Assembly: GCF_000372465.1 (NCBI RefSeq)
Contig: NZ_AQUZ01000034.1
Coordinates: forward strand, 139 to 64,138
Length of the DNA stretch: 64,000 nt
Direction: 5' to 3'
DNA from: Kribbella catacumbae DSM 19601
GTDB lineage: Bacteria; Actinomycetota; Actinomycetes; Propionibacteriales; Kribbellaceae
Shown here: piece by piece, positions 42,722 to 51,345 of the stretch
Numbering within the stretch: the stretch's first letter is position 1
How the letters are laid out: every line of letters starts with the position of its first letter
Notes under the pieces: model-generated
What the model was told of the DNA's origin: nothing
What the model saw: only the letters and a program-made list of their open reading frames with translations
Databases searched by the model: none
Program-made: the position numbers and the translations under genes

Positions 42722-43621
42722 CTACTCGCCGACGAGTTGGGGTCCGCGAGCGCCAGTCAAGAGGAAGTACTGCGGAGGGCGCCAGCCGGCGTCGCCTGTG
42801 CCGATACTCTTGATGACGGTCGATTCACCTGTGGCGCGCGTGAGGGCGTAAATGCTCACTCGGTTGGCATCGTCGTCGAACGCGGCCAGGACGCTTCCGG
42901 ACGTACCGCAGCGCTGAACGACTAACGACTCGAAGGCCGAGTAGCCGGTACTGCGGACCTTCTTGACGATCGGCTTGATCGAGGCGGTGGCGGGGATCCG
43001 GATGGTGTACAGGGCACCGCCGGTGGTGGTGGCGAGCAGCGTGTCGTACGTCGCGGTCTCGGCGATCAGCGTCATCGCCTTGAGCGAGCTGAAGCCCGGC
43101 GCCGAACCCCAGCTCCGGATGCCAGACGCCGTGGTGTACCGGTACAGCGAGCCGTTGGTGTTCAGGGCGTACAGGTACGAGTGCGGCTTGGTGCCCTGCA
43201 CATAGTTGGACCTCGAGAGCTGGCGGAAGGTGCTCCAGCCCGTGCCGATCCTGGTCGCGGAGACGGTCGGCTGCTGCGCGACGCCGTCGTACGTGACGCG
43301 GGTGGCGTACATGTTCGAGCCTTGCAGGATCAGGCCGGAGTAGGACGACCTGCCGCCGGCTTCTTCGGTGTAGTACGAGGTGGCGTTGGCGGTGCTGTTG
43401 AACATCGGGAACCCGTCACGCACGCGCACCTGTGGCGGCTTGGTGGTGGTGATGTCGTACCCGCCGGACCATCCGTCTGCCATGGCGCCGGCCGACAGCC
43501 CACAGCCCAGTAGCGGGGCGGGCGTAGCGGCTGCCGCGGTCATGGGCAGCACTGCTGCCGCAGCCAGGCTAGCGAGAGTCAGCGCAAGACGTTGCATGCT
43601 TTTCAACGAGATCCCCTTCAT
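42722..43621 (-). CDS. Secreted beta-propeller (tachylectin-like) protein
   Basis: A protein of 299 residues. A signal peptide ends near MTAAAATPAPLLGC; the ATG at 43621 or an internal ATG at 43597 may start it. The mature part contains ~45-residue repeats with LYALNTNGSLYRYTTASG, GGALYTIRIP and VSIYALTRATGES, the SLYRY-type strand pattern of tachylectin-2-like and other lectin propellers. It probably binds sugars outside the cell. No catalytic motif. A 7-bp-arm hairpin lies at the start. Confidence 0.65.
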   Translation of the reverse strand: MKGISLKSMQRLALTLASLAAAAVLPMTAAAATPAPLLGCGLSAGAMADGWSGGYDITTTKPPQVRVRDGFPMFNSTANATSYYTEEAGGRSSYSGLILQGSNMYATRVTYDGVAQQPTVSATRIGTGWSTFRQLSRSNYVQGTKPHSYLYALNTNGSLYRYTTASGIRSWGSAPGFSSLKAMTLIAETATYDTLLATTTGGALYTIRIPATASIKPIVKKVRSTGYSAFESLVVQRCGTSGSVLAAFDDDANRVSIYALTRATGESTVIKSIGTGDAGWRPPQYFLLTGARGPQLVGE

Positions 43622-43623
43622 CA

Positions 43624-43640
43624 ACGCCCTGATAGGGCGT
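43624..43640. promoter_or_regulatory. Hairpin/palindrome touching the start of the propeller gene
   Basis: ACGCCCT (43624-43630) and AGGGCGT (43634-43640) are perfect complements around GAT and lie 2 bp from the ATG at 43621. It occupies the normal ribosome-binding-site position, so it could block initiation or be an operator. Confidence 0.45.
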
Positions 43641-43811
43641 GCCGCTCACATATCCCGGCCACCAGGCGCCGCACCCGCGAGCAACACCGGCGAGCCCCGG
43701 AGTTTATATCGTTCGAAGCCTTCTGTAGCAACTAAATTGCAGCTTGTTGCAACCCCCCTTGCTTGAGGCCGAACCGCTGGCACTCGTCGCTCCGCCGTGT
43801 GGGCATGGCCG

Positions 43812-44267
43812 TCACGGTCCGCAGCTCAGGCATGGCCAGACCAGGCCGCAGTTGACGCATCTGCCATCTACCCCCGGCGCCGCCAGCCGTAGCCCACCGA
43901 CTGCCGCCCAATCCTTCCACTCCCGCGTCGACCGCCCGCCACCGGCTGCCTGCGACGCGTCGGTAGTACCGGTCGCCGGTGGGGCCGAGGCTTCCGCAGT
44001 ACCGGTCGGTGGTTCAGTTGGTGCGTGCGCAGTGCTGGTTGGTGGTGGGGATGTGGGGAGCCAGCGGATCTCGGTGGTGCCGTTGTGTCCGTGGACCGCC
44101 AGTACGGCGTCGATGCCGCCCTCCCAGGCCGACGTCGCCGGCCATTGCCCCCGCCAGCGCAGCGTCACCGTGCCGTCGGACCACTCGACGCCCTCGGCAA
44201 GGGTGTCGTCGGCACCGGACGGCCGGACCAGGTGGAAGAGCCTTGGCTCTGGCTGCGGGGTGTTCAT
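43812..44267 (-). CDS. Hypothetical protein with C-terminal cysteine cluster
   Basis: A protein of 151 residues. The N-terminal ~65 residues look globular (EPRLFHLVRPSGADDTLAEG, VTLRWRGQWPATSAWEGGID). A Thr/Pro/Ala-rich linker follows. The C-terminus GRCVNCGLVWPCLSCGP has four cysteines that could bind zinc. No family assigned. It is divergent from the XRE regulator with 224 bp between and may be its target. Confidence 0.6.
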   Translation of the reverse strand: MNTPQPEPRLFHLVRPSGADDTLAEGVEWSDGTVTLRWRGQWPATSAWEGGIDAVLAVHGHNGTTEIRWLPTSPPPTSTAHAPTEPPTGTAEASAPPATGTTDASQAAGGGRSTREWKDWAAVGGLRLAAPGVDGRCVNCGLVWPCLSCGP

Positions 44268-44491
44268 GGTCCAAGGCTGGTTGGTGAGGGGGTGTGGTCA
44301 CCAGGTGTGAGCTGTGGGCTGTCCAAACAGCCCACAGTCACCAAAGCCTCTATCCCCTTGCAGGGTTGAGCTTCGGGCGGTGCCGCAGCCGGTTCTGTCG
44401 GTAGGGCCTTGTAGATTCTTGTTACGCACCGCAACCAACAGGCGTGACCAGTGGGCTGGCCAGACCAGCAGCTCGAACAGGGGAGGATCCT

Positions 44492-45799
44492 GTGACTGAG
44501 GCAGCGTTCGGCGTGCAGTTGAGACGGTCCCGGCAGGCAGCTGCCCTGAGCTTGCGGCAGCTTGCCATTCGAGTGGGCTACGACCACAGCTACCTGTCCC
44601 AGGTCGAGCGCGGCCGGCGCCCGGGCTCAGCCCACCTCGCCAGCCTGTGCGACCGGGAGCTGGGCACCAGCCCGGCGTTGTCGACCGCCTACGAGCAGAC
44701 CCACCCATCAACTCGGGCGGACGTTGCAGCGCAGGCACTCGCGGCGGCAGACGCTGGGACACAGCTAGTCGGAGCGGCGCCGGGCGAAGTCCAGGTCGCC
44801 CGGGCGCCGGACGGAGGGAAGTTGCCCGCTGGGGTGGAGTTGCTGGAGGCGGTTCGGCATGAGTTGGCCGGGTCTTTCGGTCCAGGGCGGGAGGTGGCCG
44901 AGTGGCGGGCCGTGGCGGCCAGCCATGCCTACGAGTTCGCCACGACTCCCCCGGCTGAGCGCCTGCCCGCGCTCACCGCGGATCTTCAGCTACTGCGAGC
45001 CAGTGCCGCGGCTGGTTCAGCCGCTCTGGCCGTTCCGGCTGCGGAGCTGGCCGTGCTGATCGCCTTGACCCTCGCCGAGCTCGGCAAGCTCCGCGCGGCC
45101 GAGCGCTGGTGGCGAACTGCCCGCGCGACCGCCGACGGGTCGGCCGAGCGCCGGATCGCCGGCCTCGCCCGCAGCTGGGAGGCAATCAGTGGGCTGGCAG
45201 AGCAGCGCCCGCTGCCTGTCCTCCTCGATCTCGCCGACGATGCATTGACGCTGGCTGATCAACCAGACGGCGTTGCACATGCTCTAGCTGCGCGCGCCCA
45301 GGTGGTGGCTGCGCAGGGCGAGGCAGTCGAAGCACGGCGAGCCATGCGCGATCTCCAGGCGGTGGCAGCTGATCTGCCAGGCCGCTCGGCTCTGAGCAGC
45401 TCGCCGTTCGAGTGGGCCAGTTACCAGACCTGCGCTGTCGAGGGCCGAGTGTGCGCGGGTCTCGGCGACACCGTCGGCGCCTACGTGGCTCTCGACCAGG
45501 CATTGGGGCCGTGCGAGAGCACCGAGCGGGCTCTCCTGGAGTTGGTGGTCGCGCGGTGTCTAGTTATGGACGGCGACGTCGCAGCCGGGTTGGCCGTGGC
45601 GATGCGAGTGCTGGTGGAGCTGCCCGACCAGTGGCACACCCATCACCTTTACGACGCGGCCGGCCACGTGCTGGCCGCAGTACAGGGTGATGATCTTGGG
45701 CGGGCTGCCGTGTGGGACTACCGCGAACTGGTGAGGCGCAGGCCGTATGACAGCCGCACTTTGGGCAGCGGGTCGAGTTCTGGCTGGCAGGAGAGGTAG
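44492..45799 (+). CDS. XRE-type HTH regulator with TPR-like C-terminal domain
   Basis: A protein of 435 residues from GTG at 44492 (GGGAGGA seven bases upstream). Residues ~8-65 form the HTH (LRRSRQAAALSLRQLAIRVG, YDHSYLSQVERGRRPGSAHL). The rest is helical and TPR-like, resembling actinobacterial regulators that sense small molecules or peptides. The aminotransferase gene begins 1 bp after its stop, so the two form one transcript. The regulator may tune branched-chain amino acid turnover. Confidence 0.8.
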   Translation: MTEAAFGVQLRRSRQAAALSLRQLAIRVGYDHSYLSQVERGRRPGSAHLASLCDRELGTSPALSTAYEQTHPSTRADVAAQALAAADAGTQLVGAAPGEVQVARAPDGGKLPAGVELLEAVRHELAGSFGPGREVAEWRAVAASHAYEFATTPPAERLPALTADLQLLRASAAAGSAALAVPAAELAVLIALTLAELGKLRAAERWWRTARATADGSAERRIAGLARSWEAISGLAEQRPLPVLLDLADDALTLADQPDGVAHALAARAQVVAAQGEAVEARRAMRDLQAVAADLPGRSALSSSPFEWASYQTCAVEGRVCAGLGDTVGAYVALDQALGPCESTERALLELVVARCLVMDGDVAAGLAVAMRVLVELPDQWHTHHLYDAAGHVLAAVQGDDLGRAAVWDYRELVRRRPYDSRTLGSGSSSGWQER

Positions 45800-45800
45800 C

Positions 45801-46946
45801 GTGCCGAGCGTGACAGGTGAGAATCAGGCAGTGACAGTGATGGACACGTGGGACTTCCAGGTCGAGCTCAGCGCCGGCCTAGCTTCAGCAGAGGCCCGTA
45901 CTGCGGTATTGGCCAAGCCCGGCTTCGGGCAGTCCTTCACCGACCACATGGTGCTGGCCTCGTGGACGAGTGAGCGTGGCTGGCATGACCAGAAGGTGAC
46001 GGCGTACGCGCCACTCAAGGTCAGCCCGGCGGCCGCAGTACTGCACTATGCGCAGGAGATCTTCGAAGGGCTGAAGGCGTACCGGCATGAGGACGGGTCG
46101 GTGTGGGCGTTCCGGCCTGAGGTCAACGCTGCCCGGTTCAGCCGGAGCGCCAAGCGGCTTGCGCTGCCTGAGGTGCCGGAAGAGGCGTTCGTCGCCGCAC
46201 TGCGTGCACTGGTGACTGTGGACGAGGTCTGGGTGCCGCCGGCGGGTAGCGGTGAGACCAGCCTCTACCTGCGGCCCTACATGATCGCCACCGAGGCTGC
46301 GCTGAGCGTGCGGCCGGCACAAGAGGTGCTGTTCGGTGTGATCGCCTCACCGGCCGGCGCGTACTTCGACACTGGCCCCAAGCCTGTCTCCATCTGGCTG
46401 TCCAGTACGTCGATCCGCGCGACCCCGGGTGGCACGGGCGCGGCCAAATGCGGCGGCAACTACGCGGCCAGCCTGGCCGCACTTGCCGAAGCAGTCGCCA
46501 ACGGTTGCGACCAGGTCGCCTACCTCGACGCCGTGGAACGCCGCTGGATCGAGGAGAGCGGCAGCATGAACCTCTTCTTCGTGTACTCCGACGGCCGGAT
46601 CGCGACGCCCGAACTGTCCGGTTCGATCCTGGAAGGCGTCACCCGCGCGTCAGTACTGGAACTGGCGGCAGACCTCGGCCACAAGGTGGAAGAGCGCCGC
46701 ATCTCCGCCGACGACTGGCGCGACGGCGTGGCCAGCGGCGAAATCACCGAGGCCTTCGCCTCCGGCACCGCCGCCGTCATCACCCCCATCGGCCGCCTCG
46801 CCTGGACCGAAGGCGAAGTGACCATCGGCGACCACTCCGTCAACCACGGCGTAGGCCCAGTCACCGCGACCCTCCGCAGATCCCTCCTAGACCTCCAACA
46901 CGGCCGCTCCCCCGACCCCCACAGCTGGCTGACTCGCCTCGCCTAA
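45801..46946 (+). CDS. ilvE: Branched-chain-amino-acid aminotransferase
   Basis: A fold-type IV PLP enzyme of 381 residues. AQEIFEGLKAYR and RPEVNAARFSRSAKRLALP lie in the N-terminal half, LYLRPYMIATE in the middle, and the PLP lysine is in GTGAAKCGGNYAASL. The phosphate-binding EESGSMNLFFVY and ASGTAAVITPIG follow. It interconverts Leu/Ile/Val with their 2-oxo acids. The GTG at 45801 has AGGAGAGG upstream. Other ilv genes are absent from the window; it is coupled to the XRE regulator. Confidence 0.93.
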   Translation: MPSVTGENQAVTVMDTWDFQVELSAGLASAEARTAVLAKPGFGQSFTDHMVLASWTSERGWHDQKVTAYAPLKVSPAAAVLHYAQEIFEGLKAYRHEDGSVWAFRPEVNAARFSRSAKRLALPEVPEEAFVAALRALVTVDEVWVPPAGSGETSLYLRPYMIATEAALSVRPAQEVLFGVIASPAGAYFDTGPKPVSIWLSSTSIRATPGGTGAAKCGGNYAASLAALAEAVANGCDQVAYLDAVERRWIEESGSMNLFFVYSDGRIATPELSGSILEGVTRASVLELAADLGHKVEERRISADDWRDGVASGEITEAFASGTAAVITPIGRLAWTEGEVTIGDHSVNHGVGPVTATLRRSLLDLQHGRSPDPHSWLTRLA

Positions 46947-47160
46947 CCCCAAACCACCGCCTTCTGGGACCAGACAACCCGGTGTTGGTCGTCAGTACGC
47001 AAGATCGCTCGTGACCTGTGCCAATACCTCAAATCTGCATGTCATTGGCATCCAACGTCTGTCACCATTTGCCACTGAATCACGTGAGTAAGGACGTCAG
47101 CGGCCTGCTGTACAGGCTGGGGATCGAGCTCCGGTTGACGACGCGAGCACTCGCGGCAGG

Positions 47161-47724
47161 ATGGTCGCCATGCCATCACTGAGCACCGGTCGTGTGATCC
47201 TGCTGAACGGGACCTCTAGTTCCGGCAAGACGAGTATCGCCACCGCCTTGGTCGAGATCCTGCCGGGGCCGTGGTTCAACCTCGGGATCGACGTCCTTCA
47301 CCGCGCCAGGACCCCGGGTCATCGCAGCGGCGAGGTCTTCGAGAGGACCGCTCGCGGCTATCACCGAGTTCTCGCGGCGATGGCCACAACGGGCAACGAC
47401 GTCATCGCGGACCAGGTCATCGGCGGGCCGTGGCGTCTCGATGACTGCCTGGAGGCCCTCGCCGGGGTGCGGGTCCTGTTCGTGGGAGTCCGCTGCCCCC
47501 TTCCCGTTGTCGAGGTCCGCGAGCGCGAACGGTCCAACCGGCCACCGGGGCAGGCCGCCCGACAGATCGGCACGGTCCACGCGCATGCCCGCTACGACCT
47601 CGAGGTTGACACCAGCGTGCTCACTCCGCAGGAGTGCGCCACGCAGATCCGTCAGCGCCTCGAGAGTGGACCCGCCACCGCCTTCGATGACCTTCGAGAA
47701 CGCACTCGCGCGCGCCAGCGGTGA
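47161..47724 (+). CDS. Chloramphenicol-phosphotransferase-like P-loop kinase
   Basis: A protein of 187 residues. Walker A is ILLNGTSSSGKTSIA. FNLGIDVLHRARTPG and GNDVIADQVIGGPWRLDDCL carry the acidic residues of the CPT family, followed by VLFVGVRCPLPVVEVRERER. CPT phosphorylates chloramphenicol in producers; most homologues have unknown substrates. Alternative start at 47170. Single gene, convergent with the acetyltransferase. Confidence 0.8.
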   Translation: MVAMPSLSTGRVILLNGTSSSGKTSIATALVEILPGPWFNLGIDVLHRARTPGHRSGEVFERTARGYHRVLAAMATTGNDVIADQVIGGPWRLDDCLEALAGVRVLFVGVRCPLPVVEVRERERSNRPPGQAARQIGTVHAHARYDLEVDTSVLTPQECATQIRQRLESGPATAFDDLRERTRARQR

Positions 47725-47766
47725 AGGAGACGTTCGCAGCCGTGCAGGTCAGCGGAGGTCTCTTCG

Positions 47767-48345
47767 TTATCCAACTCGGGGCAGTTCACCATCAGTACGG
47801 CGTACGTGCAGGTGTCCTTCGAGCGGGAATCTTGGCGGCGCGGGCGCCAAGATCTGGTCGAACTCGAAACGACACTTCTGCGCGACGCGGCACGAGGCCA
47901 CGTTGTCCACCTGATGACGCAGGACAAGCCGCTTGAGCCCGCGCTCCGCGAACGTGTCGAAGGCCCAATCGGTGAGCACCTCGAGCGCGCGCGGCGCCAC
48001 ACTCTGACCTCGCGCCCGGGCTGCGGTCCAGTACCCGACCTCGGCACCTGAACCGTCCTCGGTGAACTCTTTGAGCACCACGTTGCCGACCAGCCCACCG
48101 GCCGACGTTCCCTGATTGTGTACCGCGAAACTGAATCGCTCCCCGGCCGCCCAACCCGTCTCCTGGATCTGCACCCATCGCTCCCCCTCTGCGACGGTCT
48201 CCACGCAAGCACTGGTGTAGCGCCGCAAGCCCGGATCACGGCAGACCTCGATCAACTGCTCGATCTCCTCGGCACGCCACGGGCGAAGAACAAGAGCGGG
48301 AGCGGACGGCGTCGCGACCACCGGCAAAACAGCGCTGCTGTACAC
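47767..48345 (-). CDS. GNAT family N-acetyltransferase (RimJ/RimL type)
   Basis: A protein of 192 residues. The RimJ/L-like pattern is LVLRPWRAEEIEQLIEVCRD, AEVGYWTAARARGQSVAPRA (acetyl-CoA loop), LKRLVLRHQVDNVASCRVAQ and CRFEFDQIL. It would acetylate an N-terminus or small amine. Convergent with the CPT-like gene. Confidence 0.85.
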   Translation of the reverse strand: MYSSAVLPVVATPSAPALVLRPWRAEEIEQLIEVCRDPGLRRYTSACVETVAEGERWVQIQETGWAAGERFSFAVHNQGTSAGGLVGNVVLKEFTEDGSGAEVGYWTAARARGQSVAPRALEVLTDWAFDTFAERGLKRLVLRHQVDNVASCRVAQKCRFEFDQILAPAPPRFPLEGHLHVRRTDGELPRVG

Positions 48346-48715
48346 CTCACGGACCCTATGCCACCTCGATCAGTCCCCGAACCGGCCAAACCTAGAGCGC
48401 CCGAACGGCGCGACGATCAGGTTGACCTGGGGGCAGCGGCTGCGCGGTACTGCGTGTCCATACCTCGCTCCAGGTAACGGGGCGACCGGCACGACACACA
48501 ACAGGCCGCGCATTGGACGATTGAGGGACATCGAAAGCCCCACCGTCGGTGTGCGATCAACGGCGGGGCTCTCTACTCAGGTTAGTGAACCGACCCCGGG
48601 GTCAGGATGGGGTACCAGTCCGGGATTAGCTCAAGGGCCACGCTACTTCCCCGGCGCAACAGATCGGGCATGTTGCTGCGGCGACTCGATGACGGCCCCG
48701 TCTCGATTGCGGCAC
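48346..48715. other. Non-coding stretch with a C-rich/G-rich hairpin
   Basis: No gene I can support. AGCCCC at 48535-48540 and GGGGCT at 48565-48570 can pair in an interrupted hairpin. This is the entry to the region of broken genes. Confidence 0.4.
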
Positions 48716-48901
48716 ACAATCCCGCGCGCTCCTGTGGTCGGCTGGTATCGCCATCACCTCGATCAGCCCGAACCGCGCAGCCGACCCGCCGACGAGCACC
48801 CACCCCTCGCCGCGCTCCTTGAGCCGCAACGCGGCCCTGGCGTCCATGAGCAACACATGTAGCACCAGCGACCCGTGCGGCCCCGGCAACTGCACAGCCA
48901 T
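48716..48901 (-). pseudogene. STAS-domain (anti-sigma antagonist-like) fragment
   Basis: About 50 codons read SLVLHVLLMDARAALRLKER, then GWVLVGGSAARFGLIEVMAI. The order (MDARAA for the usual MDxSG, then LVGxSxxxxxxIEVMGI) is like the second half of STAS anti-anti-sigma domains. There is no start codon context and the phosphorylatable serine region is lost. Low-confidence remnant beside the IS3 fragment. Confidence 0.35.
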
Positions 48902-48954
48902 GGCGTGTCGCTGACCAGCACCAATGCGGTGATTAGCCGGTTAAAAGGGACACC

Positions 48955-49345
48955 CGGGGGCCGCGAGTGCGACCTGGTGACCTCGAGATCGGCGAGCAGC
49001 GCGGCGACGGTCTTGCTGGTCATCGACGTTCCCCGGTCGGCGTGAACGATCTGCGGGATGCCGTGCACCGCGAAGATCTGTTCCATCAATTCCTTTGCCA
49101 GCACACCGGATTCGTGGGCGTGCACGTGGACACCGACGATGTAGCGGGAGTAGATGTCGATCATCACGTACGCGTCGAAGTAGGTGCCCTTCACCGGACC
49201 CGCGAGCTTGGTGATGTCCTATGAGTACACCTGCCGGGGCGCGGTGGCGACCAGTTCCGGACACACCTGCGCCGGGTGCCGCGCCAGCCGGCGACGCTCC
49301 ACCGCATAGGCGGCATATCGCGCGCCTGTTGTCTTTGGTCGGTGG
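48955..49345 (-). pseudogene. IS3-family transposase (OrfB) fragment with a nonsense codon
   Basis: The reading frame gives RRRLARHPAQVCPELVATAP, a TAG at 49219-49221 where the family has W (WSWDITKL), then DITKLAGPVKGTYFDAYVMI, DIYSRYIVGVHVHAHESG and HADRGTSMTSKTVAALLADL up to VTRSHSRP. Two DDE aspartates are present, but the final glutamate region and the N-terminus are missing. An inactive remnant that probably mediated local rearrangement. Confidence 0.85.
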
Positions 49346-49419
49346 AATCAGCTACGACCGGCCTGGACGTATCAGCTTGCCCGCGGCAACCACATCAGAC
49401 GGGCCCGCGACCACACGAT

Positions 49420-49715
49420 CGGCACACCGGTCTGAGCGGGGCCCTCGTGGAGACGCACGACCAGCCCGTGGATGCGCGGCAGGCCGTGGGTCGCGTTGTC
49501 CGGGCTGACCGACACGACCTTCACCCCGACCTGTGCCCCTACCTCACCGGGCATGAGGATCAGCTGCCCGCCCGACACATCGGCGAAGGTGCGCGGCGGT
49601 GTGTTCCCGGTGCGGCTCCGGACACCAACGCGTCCTCGAGCGCGTCAACCGCCTCCACCCAGCCGAGGGCGGTGTCCATCGTCAGCTCGTCGATGAACAT
49701 GATGCTGTCGGGCAT
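49420..49715 (-). pseudogene. Ornithine cyclodeaminase/mu-crystallin family, N-terminal fragment
   Basis: An ATG at 49715, 7 bp after the amidohydrolase stop, opens PDSIMFIDELTMDTALGWVE and AVDALEDALVSG. After a frameshift near 49590 the other frame continues GGQLILMPGEVGAQVGVKVV and NATHGLPRIHGLVV. This is the characteristic OCD N-terminus with its substrate-binding GVKVV strand. The NAD-binding half is absent. Intact members make proline or reduce cyclic imino acids. Confidence 0.75.
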
Positions 49716-49722
49716 GCCTCTG

Positions 49723-50946
49723 CTAGGCCCCCATCCTGTCGTCACGAACGACCCGGCCCCCTTGGATGACGACCCGCGGTGCGGCGTTCCAGAGGATCTC
49801 CGGCTGCTCCAACGGGTTCCCCGAGACTACGAGGAGGTCCGCGACGGCTCCAGGGCGCACCACCCCGATGTCGTCGAGTCCCAGCAGCCGTGCGTTGACC
49901 GACGTCGCGCAGCGGAGGGTGTCGAGGATGCCCAGCACGTCGCTCTGCAAGCGCAGCCCGTTCAGTTGCTCCTCTTCGAGCTCGCCCATCAGGTCGCTAC
50001 CGAAACCGACCGGCACACCCGCGGCACGGGCGATCTCGATCGCGCGGCGACCGGCATCGAGCACCTCGCGGTTCTTGGCCCGGGACACCGCCGCCATACC
50101 GAGCTGCGCACCGCGCCGGTCAATCGCGTCGTACGCGGCAAGGGTCGGGATGAGGAACGCCCCGTGCTCGGCCATCGCGGCCGCCGACTCGTCATCGAGC
50201 AGGTTGCCGTGCTCGATCGACCGTACGCCGTTCCGCACCGAGTGGATGATCGCCTCGGGCGAGTAGGAGTGCGCGGCGACATAGCTGCCCCGCCGGGTTG
50301 CCTCGACCGTGACGGCGCGGATCTCGTCCTCGGAGTACTGCGGAATCCGGATCGGGTCCGTCAGCGACACGACGCCCCCGGAGGTCATGATCTTGATCGC
50401 GTGGGCGCCCTGCCGGAACCGGTCACGCACGGCCCGTCGCAACGGGTCGACCCCGTCGACGACCTCGACCGTGTGTCCATGGCACGGGCACGTGTCCCAG
50501 TGCGCCGGCCGCGCGTCACCGTGACCGCCGGTCTGGCTCAGCGCCGGCCCCGTGAAAAGGTAGCGGGGCGACTCGAGCCGGCCCTCGGCGATCGCCCTGG
50601 CCAGGCCCGCGTCCCCACCGGCGACGTCGCGGATCGTCGTAAAGCCACGGTGCAGGGCGTTACGCAGCCGGCCCGCCGCGACGATCGCGATGTAGCTCAG
50701 TGGGCTCGCCTCGATGTCGACCATGTCCAGGCTGATGCCGTACGGATGGCAGAGCGCATCGATGAGACCCGGCAGCACCGTGCCGCCGCGCGCGTCGACC
50801 ACCACGACATCGGTACCCAGTTCCGCCGCTGCTCCGACCGCGACGATCCGCCCGTCGCGGACGGCTACGGGCCCGTCGACAAGCTCCGCGTTCTCGCCGT
50901 CGAAAACTGCCGCGTTGGTCACCAGGAGGTCTGGCCGTGCCGTCAC
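49723..50946 (-). CDS. Metal-dependent amidohydrolase family protein with an altered first metal motif
   Basis: A protein of 407 residues resembling imidazolonepropionase/prolidase-like amidohydrolases. It has an N-terminal beta-sandwich, GGTVLPGLIDALCHPYG, the lysine strand AHAIKIMTSGGVVSL, YVAAHSYSPEAIIHSV, SIEHGNLLDDE and VGFGSDLMGELEEEQ. The first motif is normally DAHxH; here it reads DALCH, so one metal-ligand histidine is a leucine, one base away from CAC. The enzyme may be impaired. The GTG start overlaps the hyuB-remnant stop (GTGA). Confidence 0.8.
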   Translation of the reverse strand: MTARPDLLVTNAAVFDGENAELVDGPVAVRDGRIVAVGAAAELGTDVVVVDARGGTVLPGLIDALCHPYGISLDMVDIEASPLSYIAIVAAGRLRNALHRGFTTIRDVAGGDAGLARAIAEGRLESPRYLFTGPALSQTGGHGDARPAHWDTCPCHGHTVEVVDGVDPLRRAVRDRFRQGAHAIKIMTSGGVVSLTDPIRIPQYSEDEIRAVTVEATRRGSYVAAHSYSPEAIIHSVRNGVRSIEHGNLLDDESAAAMAEHGAFLIPTLAAYDAIDRRGAQLGMAAVSRAKNREVLDAGRRAIEIARAAGVPVGFGSDLMGELEEEQLNGLRLQSDVLGILDTLRCATSVNARLLGLDDIGVVRPGAVADLLVVSGNPLEQPEILWNAAPRVVIQGGRVVRDDRMGA

Positions 50947-51345
50947 GAGCGCACCTCGCGAAGCGCGACGGTGGCCGCCTCGTCGACAACGAACGCGTCC
51001 GGGTCGACGACAACGCCGAACTCCGCCGAGGCCGCTTCGACGCTCACGAACTCATTGCGTACGTCGCGCGCTTCGCGCTCGGGCTCACGGTCGAACGGAT
51101 GACCATGGCCGCCGCCACCACCGGTGTTGTTCACCAGAACATCCCCCTCATCGAGATAGTTGTAGCTGCCGCCCCGGACAACCTCACGGTCCGTGCCGGA
51201 TTGAGGACGACGTGGTTGCTGCCGGCTCGAGCCCCGCTCCGATCGCCCACGGCTTGGTCTTCGTTTGTAACCAGACAGATCCCCTTCGATGGGGCCAGGA
51301 AACGGTAGCCGACGCCGACGCCGCCACGGTAGCGCCAGCCTACGC
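50943..51345 (-). pseudogene. Hydantoinase B (HyuB) C-terminal remnant
   Basis: The end of an N-methylhydantoinase/acetone-carboxylase-B-like subunit is readable in two frames: RGGVGVGYRFLAPSKGICLV and GSNHVVLNP, then, shifted, REVVRGGSYNYLDEGDVL, NNTGGGGGHGHPFDREPE and AARDVRNEFVSVEAA-like residues. The first ~450 residues are missing and are replaced at ~51342 by an oppositely oriented transporter fragment. The final codons still overlap the amidohydrolase start, so the original operon was hyuB-amidohydrolase-OCD. Confidence 0.7.

Noticed and set aside
48535..48570. Cloverleaf-like C-rich/G-rich segment considered as a tRNA
   Set aside because: No T-loop consensus or anticodon arm; only a simple interrupted hairpin.
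49276..51102. 608-codon open frame on the + strand through the IS3/OCD/amidohydrolase region
   Set aside because: The minus strand carries recognisable families throughout; the + frame is Arg/Asp/Val-rich filler.
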